Of a stretch of DNA of 20,410 bases, positions 1-7,967 are shown piece after piece. The stretch is from contig RPFO01001944.1 in NCBI GenBank assembly GCA_009746045.1, forward strand, positions 20,001 to 40,410, in the 5' to 3' direction. The stretch's first letter is position 1; every line of letters begins with the position of its first letter. This DNA is from Mesostigma viride (Eukaryota; Streptophyta; Mesostigmatophyceae; Mesostigmatales; Mesostigmataceae). The translations under genes were made by a program, and so were the position numbers. The notes under the pieces are model-generated. The model had not been told where the DNA came from. It worked only from the letters and a program-made list of their open reading frames with translations, and did not search any database.

Positions 1-1017
1 CTGAACCCATCATGGGTTGTTCGTCCGTTTAAAATGAGAATGAAAGGTGCGGTCCTTTATGGCACCGCCACCTTCATGACAGGCAATCCGGCCCAACCAG
101 CCGATTCTTGAGATCATGCTTAATCATCAAAGCAACCAAAAGACCTTTCAATTCCAATGAGATACATGACGAATTACAAAGACTGTCGAGTTGTAATGTT
201 GTAGTTATAAGAGCAGCTGTGAGGTCCCTTGGTTGACGCCACTGCAGGCCCCTTGTGGCGGCAGTGCGCGTGTGTTCCCGACCTAGTTCCTACTGGCATT
301 CTTGCCAATGACGACCAGGGTGCCCGAAGGCCCTGTCCCTTGTCTCGTTCTCAGTCTTACACACATTCTTAACAAAACCAATACATTGTCATATCCGTCA
401 GTCCATCCTCATGGCAACTGACTGCATGCAACCACTCACGGGGGCTGCTCCGGGCTGCTCGAACTATTTCACCCCATGAAGACAACAAACCAGTTGTGAG
501 GGAGAGAAACGGACGAACAACGATCGACCACCATGGTTCGTTGCTCATCCTTCTATACTGCTCAAAGCTCAAGCCTGGCGGCTGGCGCCACTAGCGCCAC
601 TCTAGACATCAGCCAATCATAACATTGTCTAATTTCCGACAATCTAAACTTCAAGCTTTATCTGTCAAGCGAACACAAATATACAAGGGCAATCTATCGG
701 CCATGCCAGGCACCGCCTGGGGCTTCCTTGCATTTTGTCTGGTGTCCCACGTTGACATCCTGAAATTGCACAGCTGCTCAGCGCCTCGCCAGCTTGCTGT
801 GTACCAGCATTCGGCAAACTGCCCTTGTGACAAATGTCAGTGAAATTCAGGTCCGCCCAAAAGTTCCGTCAGCAAATTCAGCGGACTTGGCGCGAAAGTA
901 CAACTGAGATCCGCGGCGTCAGTACCGGGCCGCGGTATAGCAACCCGCACAAGGCTGCGGACGTCAGAATTACGCCAAAATCTGAATTGCGGACGTGATA
1001 GATCACGGACGCGACAG
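1..1017. other. No recognisable gene; non-coding flank
   Basis: No reading frame here resembles a protein I know; the frames are short and on both strands. Structure seen: an inverted pair of 15-bp words (16-30 and 507-521), a 6-bp-arm palindrome at 994-1007 (cgtgat, spacer ag, atcacg), and the word gcggacgt repeated at about 957 and 990. The segment 840-1017 is richer in GC than the part before it and runs directly into the TTG array. A short minus-strand frame at 369-572 has no recognisable domain. Confidence 0.5.
16..521. repeat. 15-bp inverted repeat pair, 476 bp apart
   Basis: Positions 16-30 read gttgttcgtccgttt and 507-521 read its exact reverse complement. Similarity continues weakly outside the core: both copies are preceded, in their own orientation, by a gaacc...atgg-like stretch. 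This could mark the termini of a roughly 0.5-kb non-autonomous element, or two copies of a small repeat in opposite orientation. No target-site duplication was found, so the element reading is weak. Confidence 0.35.
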
Positions 1018-1549
<532 letters not shown>

Positions 1550-1560
1550 GGCATGGTGGC

Positions 1561-1750
1561 GGCGGCACATATCCCTGAGAAGGGGCATATGACTTTTAAT
1601 ACATTATAGGCAACTTCCTGCAACGGTAGGATGTAAACTACACCTCCTCTATAGGTGGACACAGGCACCTGCACCACCATGATCAGTCTCAGAGCTCAAG
1701 GGGGGGCTGGCATGGGGTGGAAGATCTTCATGGCTACTATACAAAGGCTA
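1561..1750 (-). repeat. SINE-like dispersed repeat, copy 1 (minus)
   Basis: Read on the minus strand this segment matches 1745-1950 and 7380-7600 read on the plus strand. Shared landmarks are catggtggtgcaggtg, gtagtttacatc, gcaggaagt and catatgccccttctcagg. The arms at 1561-1750 and 1745-1950 therefore form a large imperfect inverted repeat. The homology stops at about 1565, and a short GCC-rich linker then leads into the (CAA)177 array. No conserved frame spans the copies, so it is treated as non-coding. Its family is not recognised. Confidence 0.7.
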
Positions 1751-1950
1751 CATAGGGCATGTCTCCTTTGTCCTCTGATACATCATGGTGGCGCAGGTGC
1801 ACTTGATGCACCTCGAGCAGGTGCAGTTTACTGGCATGACATCCTACCCTCGCAAGGAAGTAGCCCAGAATGTATGAAAGGCCATATGCCCCTTTTCAGG
1901 GATATGTGCCACATGTACTCCCAATGGAGTCATGTTTCTCATTAATTAAC
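1745..1950 (+). repeat. SINE-like dispersed repeat, copy 2 (plus)
   Basis: This copy is inverted relative to copy 1 and parallel to copy 3. It ends with a small hairpin (actcc, caat, ggagt at 1917-1930) followed by attaattaa at 1941-1949, the same arrangement as copy 3. Just beyond the tail, about 1955-2000, lies a segment whose reverse complement recurs at 7352-7385 (tctctgatgagaagccat). That shows the repeat family is composite or was rearranged. Confidence 0.65.
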
Positions 1951-2269
1951 TCCCAATGAATGGCTTCTCATCAGAGAGTGACTCTCTGCATAGGGCAGCG
2001 CAGGGCTAAATGTTAAAATTGAGTTCGAATTTTATAAAAATGACAATTTACGGTAATCAGGTTACAAACTCAGAGCCAAGCCCCCAGCTTAATTTACCAG
2101 CGCAACCATAGCCATTGCCAGCATAGCAGCAACAACCGTTGGACCGCCGCAACACTAATGCTGGCTTTTGGATCATCATCGTCTGTCAGGCCGCTAGGCT
2201 AGCCTGCGGCGCTAGGCACCGGCGCAAGCCTGGGAACGCATCTCCGTTACACATCTCCGTTACAACACA
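1951..2269. other. Intergenic stretch, no gene seen
   Basis: Contains the reverse complement of the 7352-7385 repeat piece (about 1955-2000), an AT-rich patch at 2015-2050, and a perfect 13-bp tandem duplication catctccgttaca at 2239-2251 and 2252-2264. Nothing coding is recognised before the Copia-derived sequence begins at about 2270. Confidence 0.5.
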
Positions 2270-2997
2270 CCAGCCGAGTACCGACCAATCGACGCACAGA
2301 GCGAACCATTGCCCTTGGGGTTGGAGAGCACAAACGAACCACCCATGCGAGCTCTCGTCTTGGTGAGCTCCCTGCCCTCGCCAGACGTACGCGTCAGCAA
2401 AGCAATGCAACACAATCGGCTGAGAAAGAGACACTGAAACCAGAAAGTACGACACCCTGCATGGCTCTCAGCAACATACTGCTTGATAACAGACGGGGAA
2501 ACGAGAGCCAACACCTCATCCACAGTCCTGCTCAACACCAGCAGGTCAGACCCACACACCGCTGCCATCCAGCCGAGCTTGCCACGCAATCGGCTCCACA
2601 AACCCTTGGCGCACAACTCCTCCACATCGCGCATGAGCTCCTCCCTGTACTTGTCAGGAATACCCAAGTGCATCCGGTGCTTACCCGACACCACCCGCAG
2701 GGTTTGCACCACCCCGCAAAACACACGCGGCGTCTGCGGCCCCAATTGCTGCAATTCACCCACTGGGAACCGCCGCCCAATGTCAGCATAGAATGCACGC
2801 AAGGCTGAACGCGAAGCAATGACACGCAAGTCATCCCCATGCAGTTGTACAAACATAGGACCAGACGGCATCCGCGCCACGAACAACGATGGGTCGTAGG
2901 GAGATACCTCAAACTCTGCGATCTCACCCAACGCACGCATGAGGGTTATCCTACAAGCAATCGACGCGCTCTGCAGACCCTCTATAGTCCCTGGCAT
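2270..2997 (-). pseudogene. Degenerate Copia-type RT-RNase H fragment (B)
   Basis: Remnant of the polymerase of a Ty1/copia-like LTR retrotransposon. The minus-strand frame starts inside the RT at EGLQSA, which corresponds to the usual GLKQAPR motif. It continues through DPSLF, the catalytic box as LHGDD at about 2844-2830 (normally YVDD), a Copia-like LGP...FCG stretch and GKLGWMAAV. At about 2455 the frame must change to continue into an RNase H-like segment with HCFADA near 2400 (first acidic residue) and VDWSV near 2300. Gag, protease, integrase and LTRs are not seen. It is truncated at both ends and frameshifted, so it is a relic. It abuts fragment A at the equivalent motif. Confidence 0.75.
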
Positions 2998-2998
2998 C

Positions 2999-3761
2999 CA
3001 TTTTTGTTATTACTCTACCGATCTCCATGGAGCTGTCCATCAGACAGTTAATGTGAATATCTTCCATGAGGTTGAGTGGATGAATGACAAGGGAAGGTCC
3101 AGCCTTTAGTAGCTTCTGGAGATCCTTAGGTTTCATGGTTTGTAATACTGTGTCATCAATCCTGCTGACCACTGCCAGATGAGGTGCACAGATAGCACTC
3201 AGCCACCCTAACTTTCCTTTGACAGTAGCACACATGTGAGCAGGAATGCACGGAATATCAAGAAACTCTAGTAGGCATTCTTCTAAGTACTGGGCAGGCG
3301 GGGATAGAGTACACACCCACTGTTCCTGTTGCTCTTCCAGTGCTAGCATTATGCCACAGAACTGTAGGGGTTCTGGCCCCAGCTCTGTCTGCTTTCCAAT
3401 CTCATATGACTGCTGAACCTGCTGAATGAACTTGTCAACTTCAGCTCTTGGTCCACAAATCAGTTGGTCATCAACATGCCACACAAACAGGAGCAAGCCA
3501 GAGGGTGTGGGCACAGCAAAGAGACAAGGGTCCAGATCATCATAGGTGGCATTAAGTTTCTTGAACACCTCTTCTGCTGATTTTCGGAAAATAGTGGGAG
3601 CACTTTGCAAACCTTCCACCCCCAGATTTAGGAGTAGATATGGCTCATCAATATCATTTGCCCATGCAGCAGGGGTGGGAACCACATAAACCTGACCCTT
3701 CCACACATCTTGCGCTTTATCAGGGTCCCCTCTAAGGAAAGCCCTTTTGATATCAGTAGCT
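2999..3761 (-). pseudogene. Copia-type RT fragment (A), 3' part
   Basis: Downstream half of a Copia RT, split from its upstream half (5828-6140) by the LINE insertion. The minus strand reads KATDIKRAFLRGD just after the junction, matching the Copia motif DVKTAFLNG with the first catalytic Asp. It continues with EGLQSAPTIF, DPCLFA, the catalytic box WHVDDQLI at about 3481-3460, the FCGIML stretch and VKGKLGWLSAI. A possible start of RNase H (CLMDSS) precedes the junction with fragment B at about 2998. The body is open from 3706 downward, so it is less decayed than fragment B. The remaining element domains are missing. Confidence 0.8.
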
Positions 3762-3771
3762 TTGCAGGCAT
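3762..3771. repeat. Target-site duplication of LINE, left copy
   Basis: ttgcaggcat occurs here directly next to the ATTA tail and again at 5818-5827 at the truncated 5' end of the LINE. Removing 3772-5817 plus one copy rejoins the Copia frame as ...DYACKATDIKRAFL, which supports this as the genuine insertion duplication. Confidence 0.9.
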
Positions 3772-3809
3772 TAATTAATTAATTAATAGACACGTGACTG
3801 CGTCACGTG
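3772..3809 (-). other. LINE 3' hairpin and ATTA tail
   Basis: On the plus strand: an ATTA-type tail, then cacgtgac, loop tgc, gtcacgtg (3791-3809), an 8-bp perfect stem. LINE reverse transcriptases in several clades recognise a 3' stem-loop of their own RNA, and this is the obvious candidate. The same stem occurs in the second LINE copy with a ten-base loop. Confidence 0.65.
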
Positions 3810-5817
3810 AGCATAAGTCCTCAGTGGGAGGGGAACATGGGATGGAATGGATGGTATAAGCTATCTAGGTCCTAGTTACAGGGGTGTGGGCACCGCGGCC
3901 CGAATCGCTATGAATGCCATACTTGGTCACACGCGGAGCCCCCACAGGCTTGGGGGTGGTCTCCTTCATCACTACTTGCCATCTATCCTTGCGCACCATC
4001 TGCCTCCATATTACAGACAAACCAGGAGGCTGCCCGGGGGTGAGCCCGTAACGTCTAGTGTAGCACATGTCCATGCCGAGTCTATCACGAAAAGTCCACG
4101 GGTGGCGGCCCTGCCGCGCGCGGCCGGGGGCACGCCAGGTGAGGACATATCGCCCAGGCTGGGCGGGCTTGGTGCCAGCTAGTCTATCTGATGTATCTAC
4201 CTGATCTGTGCGGGCCAGGTGCCCGGCTAGGCCCAGGCGCCTGTGCCTAATAATGTGGGAAACATAGGGCAAATCAGCGTACAAATCCTCATTACTAATG
4301 TGCAAACCAAAGGGGATGTTAAGGGCCTTGCGCAGCATCTTGGTGACGGCGCCGTCGAGTCGTTGCTCCAGCTCCTGCATCAGTGTCCACGTCTCGGCGC
4401 CGTAGGTCAGGATCGTCAGAATGACGACCTTGAAGAGGTCACGCTTGACGATCCGGGGTAGGGCGGGGTTGCTCCACCAGCGGCGGTGGTCATGGAGGTG
4501 CGCCCACGCCATGCCGATCCGTGTCGTCATGTCGTCCTCGCAGTCAGGAAGCCAACTGCCGAGCAGCTTGAAGCGGCCTGAAGTAGGGTAGTTGACCTCG
4601 GCATCGTCTAAGAGGCGGAGTGTGGGTGGGGGCCCTGCCATGCCGAGGGCCAGGGCCTCCGTTTTGGGGCTGATTTCTAGACCAACCGCCCGAGCCTCGA
4701 CCGCCAGGCAGTCCAGCCAAAGTTGGGCAGACTCCGGCTTCTCGATGAGCGTGATGTCGTCGGCATAAATGAGGTCAGCTAGTAAATTCTGCTTGTTAGT
4801 CGGCCCCCCTTCCCCAAGCTCGTTCGTGATCGCTAGGCCAGGGGCACGGCCTGCAATGCTAGCAAAGCGAGCACGTGCCTGGCGCATAACATAATCCACT
4901 ACAATAATAAACAGGTACGGCGACAGGACGCAACCCTGCCAGACGCCGGTCTGCAGTGGGCAGGGCGGGGTTATGCCGTGCTGAGTGCGCACCGAAGTGG
5001 TGGACCCCTCATACAGCGTGCGGATGACGGTAATCAGGGGAGTGGGGACGCGAGCGCGAGCAAGTACAGCCCATAGAGCGTCCCAGAGGACAGAATCAAA
5101 AGCCTTGATGAAGTCGACGAAGATCAGGATGGCGGGAAACTCACCAGGTTGCAGGAGAGCGATTTCCTCGAAGAGGCGACGCGCGACGAAGATGGCCATG
5201 ACGGTGTTGCGCCCAGGACGGAAGCCCATTTGACTTTCCCCAAGGTGACAGTCGAGAGCAGAACGAAGGCGGTTGAGGATCATGCGCATGAACAACTTAA
5301 GTGCGGCGCTCTGGATGCAGACTCCTCTGTAGTTGGCGGGGTCGTCAGGGGAACCTTTGTTTTTGTACAGCATAATACGGTAGCTGTGCTGCCACTCAGG
5401 AATCGGCGGCGCGTCGGCAAGCAGGATCCGGTTGCAGACGTCAAGCAGGAACCCCGTGAGCGCCGTCAGCTTAATCACCGGGGCTGGGAGCTGGTCAGGT
5501 CCAACGGCAGCATAGAAGCGGAGTTGCTTGGCGGCGGTGCTCAGCTCGAGCTCGGTGAACGGCGGGAGCTCGTTGGGGTGGGCCAGGGGTTCCGTCAGGG
5601 CTGGGTACGTGTAGTCCTGCTCAGCGGCGGGCGGCGTGGGCGGCGCAGGGACGTCCGCCGGTGCTACTGCCAGGCGTGCGGCCGCCAGAGGGCCAAGCGG
5701 CGGAGGCGGCGGGGGGGCGCCGAGCAGCCGGGACTGGGAGGAATACCACTGGTTGAGCTGCTGCTGCGGTGAGCCAGAGAGCGTCCGCGGCGCCGGCTGC
5801 GCGCCGCCGGCGGGCCG
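3772..5817 (-). mobile_element. 5'-truncated LINE inserted in Copia
   Basis: A non-LTR retrotransposon of 2,046 bp in minus orientation, bounded by a perfect 10-bp target-site duplication. Its 3' end carries about 90 bp after the stop codon, an 8-bp-stem hairpin (3791-3809) and an (ATTA)n tail (3772-3787). It keeps the reverse transcriptase and C-terminal region, but the endonuclease and any first ORF are absent, as expected from incomplete target-primed reverse transcription. The short 3' UTR and simple-sequence tail would suit the RTE clade, but clade assignment by eye is tentative. The open RT frame and intact duplication point to a fairly recent insertion. Confidence 0.9.
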
Positions 5818-6105
5818 TTGCAGGCATAATCTTGGCCAGCATCGAGATGGTGGAGGAAGACAGAGAGCAGTATCCTGAGGGATGTTTGCTGCAGCTAGCC
5901 CAGGAGTGTAGAGTTCACCCTTCGACAGTTTTGACATGCCTTTTAATTCTGTCACACATGGCCTAGCATGATATATAGGTGAGCCTACTGGCTGTGCCTT
6001 GTGTTTTAGCACAAACTTGAGTCTCAACTTTTTGGCACCTTCTGGAATTTCCCAGACAGGAGTGACAGGTGGCTTATAGTCAGGATGCTTAGGGTTGGGC
6101 AGCAC
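3865..6105 (-). CDS. LINE reverse transcriptase ORF (chimeric 5' end)
   Basis: A 746-codon open frame. Residues 1 to about 95 derive from the disrupted Copia RT (for example VWEIPEGAKKLRLKFVLKHK), and the rest is LINE polymerase, so the N-terminus is a chance fusion across the insertion site; the frame opens at a GTG, not an ATG. LINE motifs in order: FTELEL...VGPDQLP (183-207), WQHSYRIMLYKNKG...ANYRG (238-261), ESQMGFRPGRNTVMAIF (290-306), FVDFIKAFD (329-337, catalytic Asp), GVWQGCVLSPYLF (387-399), YADD (447-450, at 4767-4756) and LTYGAETW (567-573). A C-terminal RHRRLGLAGHLART segment (620-633) is typical of LINE ORF2 thumb/C-terminal regions. The catalytic Asp residues are present, but without the endonuclease it is unlikely to mobilise itself. 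Confidence 0.85.
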   Translation of the reverse strand: MLPNPKHPDYKPPVTPVWEIPEGAKKLRLKFVLKHKAQPVGSPIYHARPCVTELKGMSKLSKGELYTPGLAAANIPQDTALCLPPPSRCWPRLCLQRPAGGAQPAPRTLSGSPQQQLNQWYSSQSRLLGAPPPPPPLGPLAAARLAVAPADVPAPPTPPAAEQDYTYPALTEPLAHPNELPPFTELELSTAAKQLRFYAAVGPDQLPAPVIKLTALTGFLLDVCNRILLADAPPIPEWQHSYRIMLYKNKGSPDDPANYRGVCIQSAALKLFMRMILNRLRSALDCHLGESQMGFRPGRNTVMAIFVARRLFEEIALLQPGEFPAILIFVDFIKAFDSVLWDALWAVLARARVPTPLITVIRTLYEGSTTSVRTQHGITPPCPLQTGVWQGCVLSPYLFIIVVDYVMRQARARFASIAGRAPGLAITNELGEGGPTNKQNLLADLIYADDITLIEKPESAQLWLDCLAVEARAVGLEISPKTEALALGMAGPPPTLRLLDDAEVNYPTSGRFKLLGSWLPDCEDDMTTRIGMAWAHLHDHRRWWSNPALPRIVKRDLFKVVILTILTYGAETWTLMQELEQRLDGAVTKMLRKALNIPFGLHISNEDLYADLPYVSHIIRHRRLGLAGHLARTDQVDTSDRLAGTKPAQPGRYVLTWRAPGRARQGRHPWTFRDRLGMDMCYTRRYGLTPGQPPGLSVIWRQMVRKDRWQVVMKETTPKPVGAPRVTKYGIHSDSGRGAHTPVTRT
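5818..5827. repeat. Target-site duplication of LINE, right copy
   Basis: ttgcaggcat, identical to 3762-3771. It marks the 5' (truncated) end of the LINE, beyond which Copia sequence resumes. Confidence 0.9.
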
Positions 6106-6140
6106 CCACTCTTTGCGTAATACGTTTAATTCAAGTTAAT
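5828..6140 (-). pseudogene. Copia-type RT fragment (A), 5' part
   Basis: The N-terminal RT of the Copia element that the LINE interrupts. The minus strand reads ELNVLRKEW...VWEIPEGAKKLRLKFVLKHK, matching the Copia pattern in which an acidic/aromatic stretch and a W.I/V...P.G.K segment precede K.V.K.K. A frame change at about 5885 (near the residues ANIP) is needed to continue into LLSVFLHHLDAGQDYACK and over the LINE into KATDIKRAFL. An in-frame TAA lies just upstream at about 6146. Integrase and upstream domains are not found. Confidence 0.7.
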
Positions 6141-6660
6141 AATCAAAGGGACCTCTCAATGCTCAATGGCCTGACGCATGTGTTTATTACAATAAATCAC
6201 AAGCCCCGCACACAACGTGCACAAGGGCATTTAGCATTCTCGACAAGCAACGCCCTGCCCGGCTGCCACGTCTGGAGCAGCCGACAGTGGCCGTTGGGCT
6301 CTGTGGTGCAGCCTGAGTGGCACGACGCCACTGCTAGACTCTCAGGACCCTCGTCCAACATCCAACACCTCAATGCCAGTCCCGAGTGGGTACTGGCGAC
6401 GCCGTACCGCCAATCCTACTTGGGTACTGGCGTCCGTCACCAGGACTCGGCTATCTAATAGTCTAGCCTGCCGAATCACATATAGCCGGGACTTCTGACC
6501 GAGCCTACACGTGCGAAACCCCAGATAGCACATTGCTATCTGGTACTTAGCCTATGTCCACGACTAGAGGCTAACTCCTGCCACCCCAGCAACCCCAGTC
6601 TAGGAAATATAGCAGTAGTGTAGATTAGTAAGGCTTAGCCTAGCACGTGGCCCACGCGCA
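6141..6660. other. Non-coding spacer with paired hairpins
   Basis: No gene seen. Two adjacent hairpins occur at 6375-6434. The first pairs gccagt/ccc with ggg/actggc around gagt, with one bulged T. The second pairs gacgcc/gtacc with ggtac/ggcgtc, again with one bulged T, around a 14-base loop. Both use a copy of gggtactggcg (6388-6398, 6422-6432). The rest shows no recognised repeat or coding signal and ends at the ATTA tail of the second LINE copy. Confidence 0.45.
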
Positions 6661-7244
6661 TTAATTAATTAATTAATAGACACGTGACTTATGACTGCGT
6701 CACGTGAGCATAGTAAGTCCTCAGTGGGAGGGGAACATGGGATGGAATGGATGGTGTAAGCTATCTAGGTCCTAGTTACAGGTACGTTGCGGGCACCACG
6801 GCCCAAATCGCTATGAACGCCATACGCGGTCACACGCGGAGCCCCCACAGACTTGGGGGTGGTCTCCTTCATCACTACTTGCCATCTATCCTTGCGTACC
6901 ATCTGCCTCCATATTACAGACAAACCAGGAGGTTGCCTGGGTGTGAGCCCGTCACGTTTAGTGTAGCACATGTCCATGCCGATTCTATCACGGAAAGTCC
7001 ACGGGTGGCGGCCCTGCCGCGCGCGGCCTGGGGCACGCCAGGTGAGGACATATCGCCCAGGCTGGGCGGGCTTGGTGCGCCAGCTAGTCTATCTGATGTG
7101 TCTACCTGATTTGTGCGGGCCAGGTGCCCGGCTAGGCCCAGGCGCCTGTGCCTAATAAAGTGGGAAACATACTGTAGGGCAAATCAGCGTACAAATCCTC
7201 ATTACTAATGTGCAAACCAAAGCGGATGTTAAGGGCCTTGCGCA
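6661..7244 (-). mobile_element. Second, strongly 5'-truncated LINE copy
   Basis: Aligns along its length with 3772 to about 4336 of the first LINE: the same ATTA tail, the same hairpin stem (6681-6706, loop ttatgactgc), the same 3' UTR, and the C-terminal coding segment (for example VIWRQMVRKDRWQVVMKETT at 6977-6765). Small indels break the frame: about seven extra bases in the hairpin loop and a few in the 3' UTR and beyond. Homology ends within gggccttgcgca at 7244. It is a dead-on-arrival insertion. The target-site duplication is unclear; gcgca occurs at both ends but is short. Confidence 0.85.
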
Positions 7245-7621
7245 TGTGCGCCCATAATGGCCCCCACGGATGATGCCTTAAGAATTTAGCCACGCTCTGC
7301 CTATAATGGGACTCCCCATGGATGATGCATTAAGAATTTAGCCAAACTCTGCCTATGCAGAGAGCCACTCTCTGATGAGAAGCCATGCCCTAGCTTTTGT
7401 ATAGCCATGATGATCTTCCAGCCCATGCCAGGCCCCCCTTGTGCTCTAAGAGATCATGGTGGTGCAGGTGCCCTTGGTGCACCTAGAGCTGGTGTAGTTT
7501 ACATCCCTACCCTTGCAGGAAGTAGCCTAGAATGTATTAAAAGCCATATGCCCCTTATCAGGGACATGTGCTACATGTACTCCAAACGGAGTTATGTTCC
7601 TAATTAATTAATTAATTAATT
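7245..7621 (+). repeat. SINE-like dispersed repeat, copy 3 (plus)
   Basis: Positions 7380-7600 match copies 1 and 2 near 1561-1950. The 3' end has the actcc/aaac/ggagt hairpin (7579-7592) and a (TTAA)n tail at 7601-7621. The front half, 7253 to about 7352, is a two-copy tandem repeat with a period near 50 bp (ataatgg...ttaagaatttagcca...ctctgcct). A piece at 7352-7385 recurs inverted near 1955-2000. Which of these pieces belong to one element is not certain. It begins exactly where the second LINE copy ends. Confidence 0.6.
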
Positions 7622-7967
7622 GTCCACCAACGGGCCAGTGAAAGCCAGTCCCCCGCAGACTTGCCACGCAAGGACAACTCTTGATATAGCCAACAGGGGA
7701 TTCCAGCAAGAGGGAACATTTATCATGCAACGTGATCCGGCGATGTAGCCAACCACATATCCCGTCAAGCATAAAACCTGCCTTACAGCACGACTGATTC
7801 GCTAGTGAGCACATCACGAGGACGCACCAGCGTCGGCGGCGACGATGCACATCAGCAGGTCCCAAGGTAGCAGGGCGCCTGCTCAAAGGGCAGGGCCGCA
7901 ACAGCAGTATGCTGCTGTTGCCTAGCAATTGTTGCAGTTGGCACGTACCTGTATGAACAGAGAAAAA
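7622..7967. other. NRPS 3' flank with hairpin
   Basis: On the minus strand this follows the NRPS stop codon. A 9-bp perfect stem occurs at 7899-7920 (caacagcag, loop tatg, ctgctgttg). The stop codon lies in TGTAA, which matches the green-algal polyadenylation signal, and is followed by ttttctctgttcatacag, which looks like a 3' splice acceptor. A short 3' exon therefore cannot be excluded. No independent gene is recognised. Confidence 0.4.

Noticed and set aside
2021-2030. gagttcgaat as a second B-box candidate
   Set aside because: A ten-base resemblance in an AT-rich patch, with no A box at the right distance.
7407-7607. Small plus-strand frame similar to one at 1655-1945
   Set aside because: The similarity is due to the dispersed repeat. 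The third copy (1561-1750, read minus) has a stop in the equivalent frame, so coding is not conserved.
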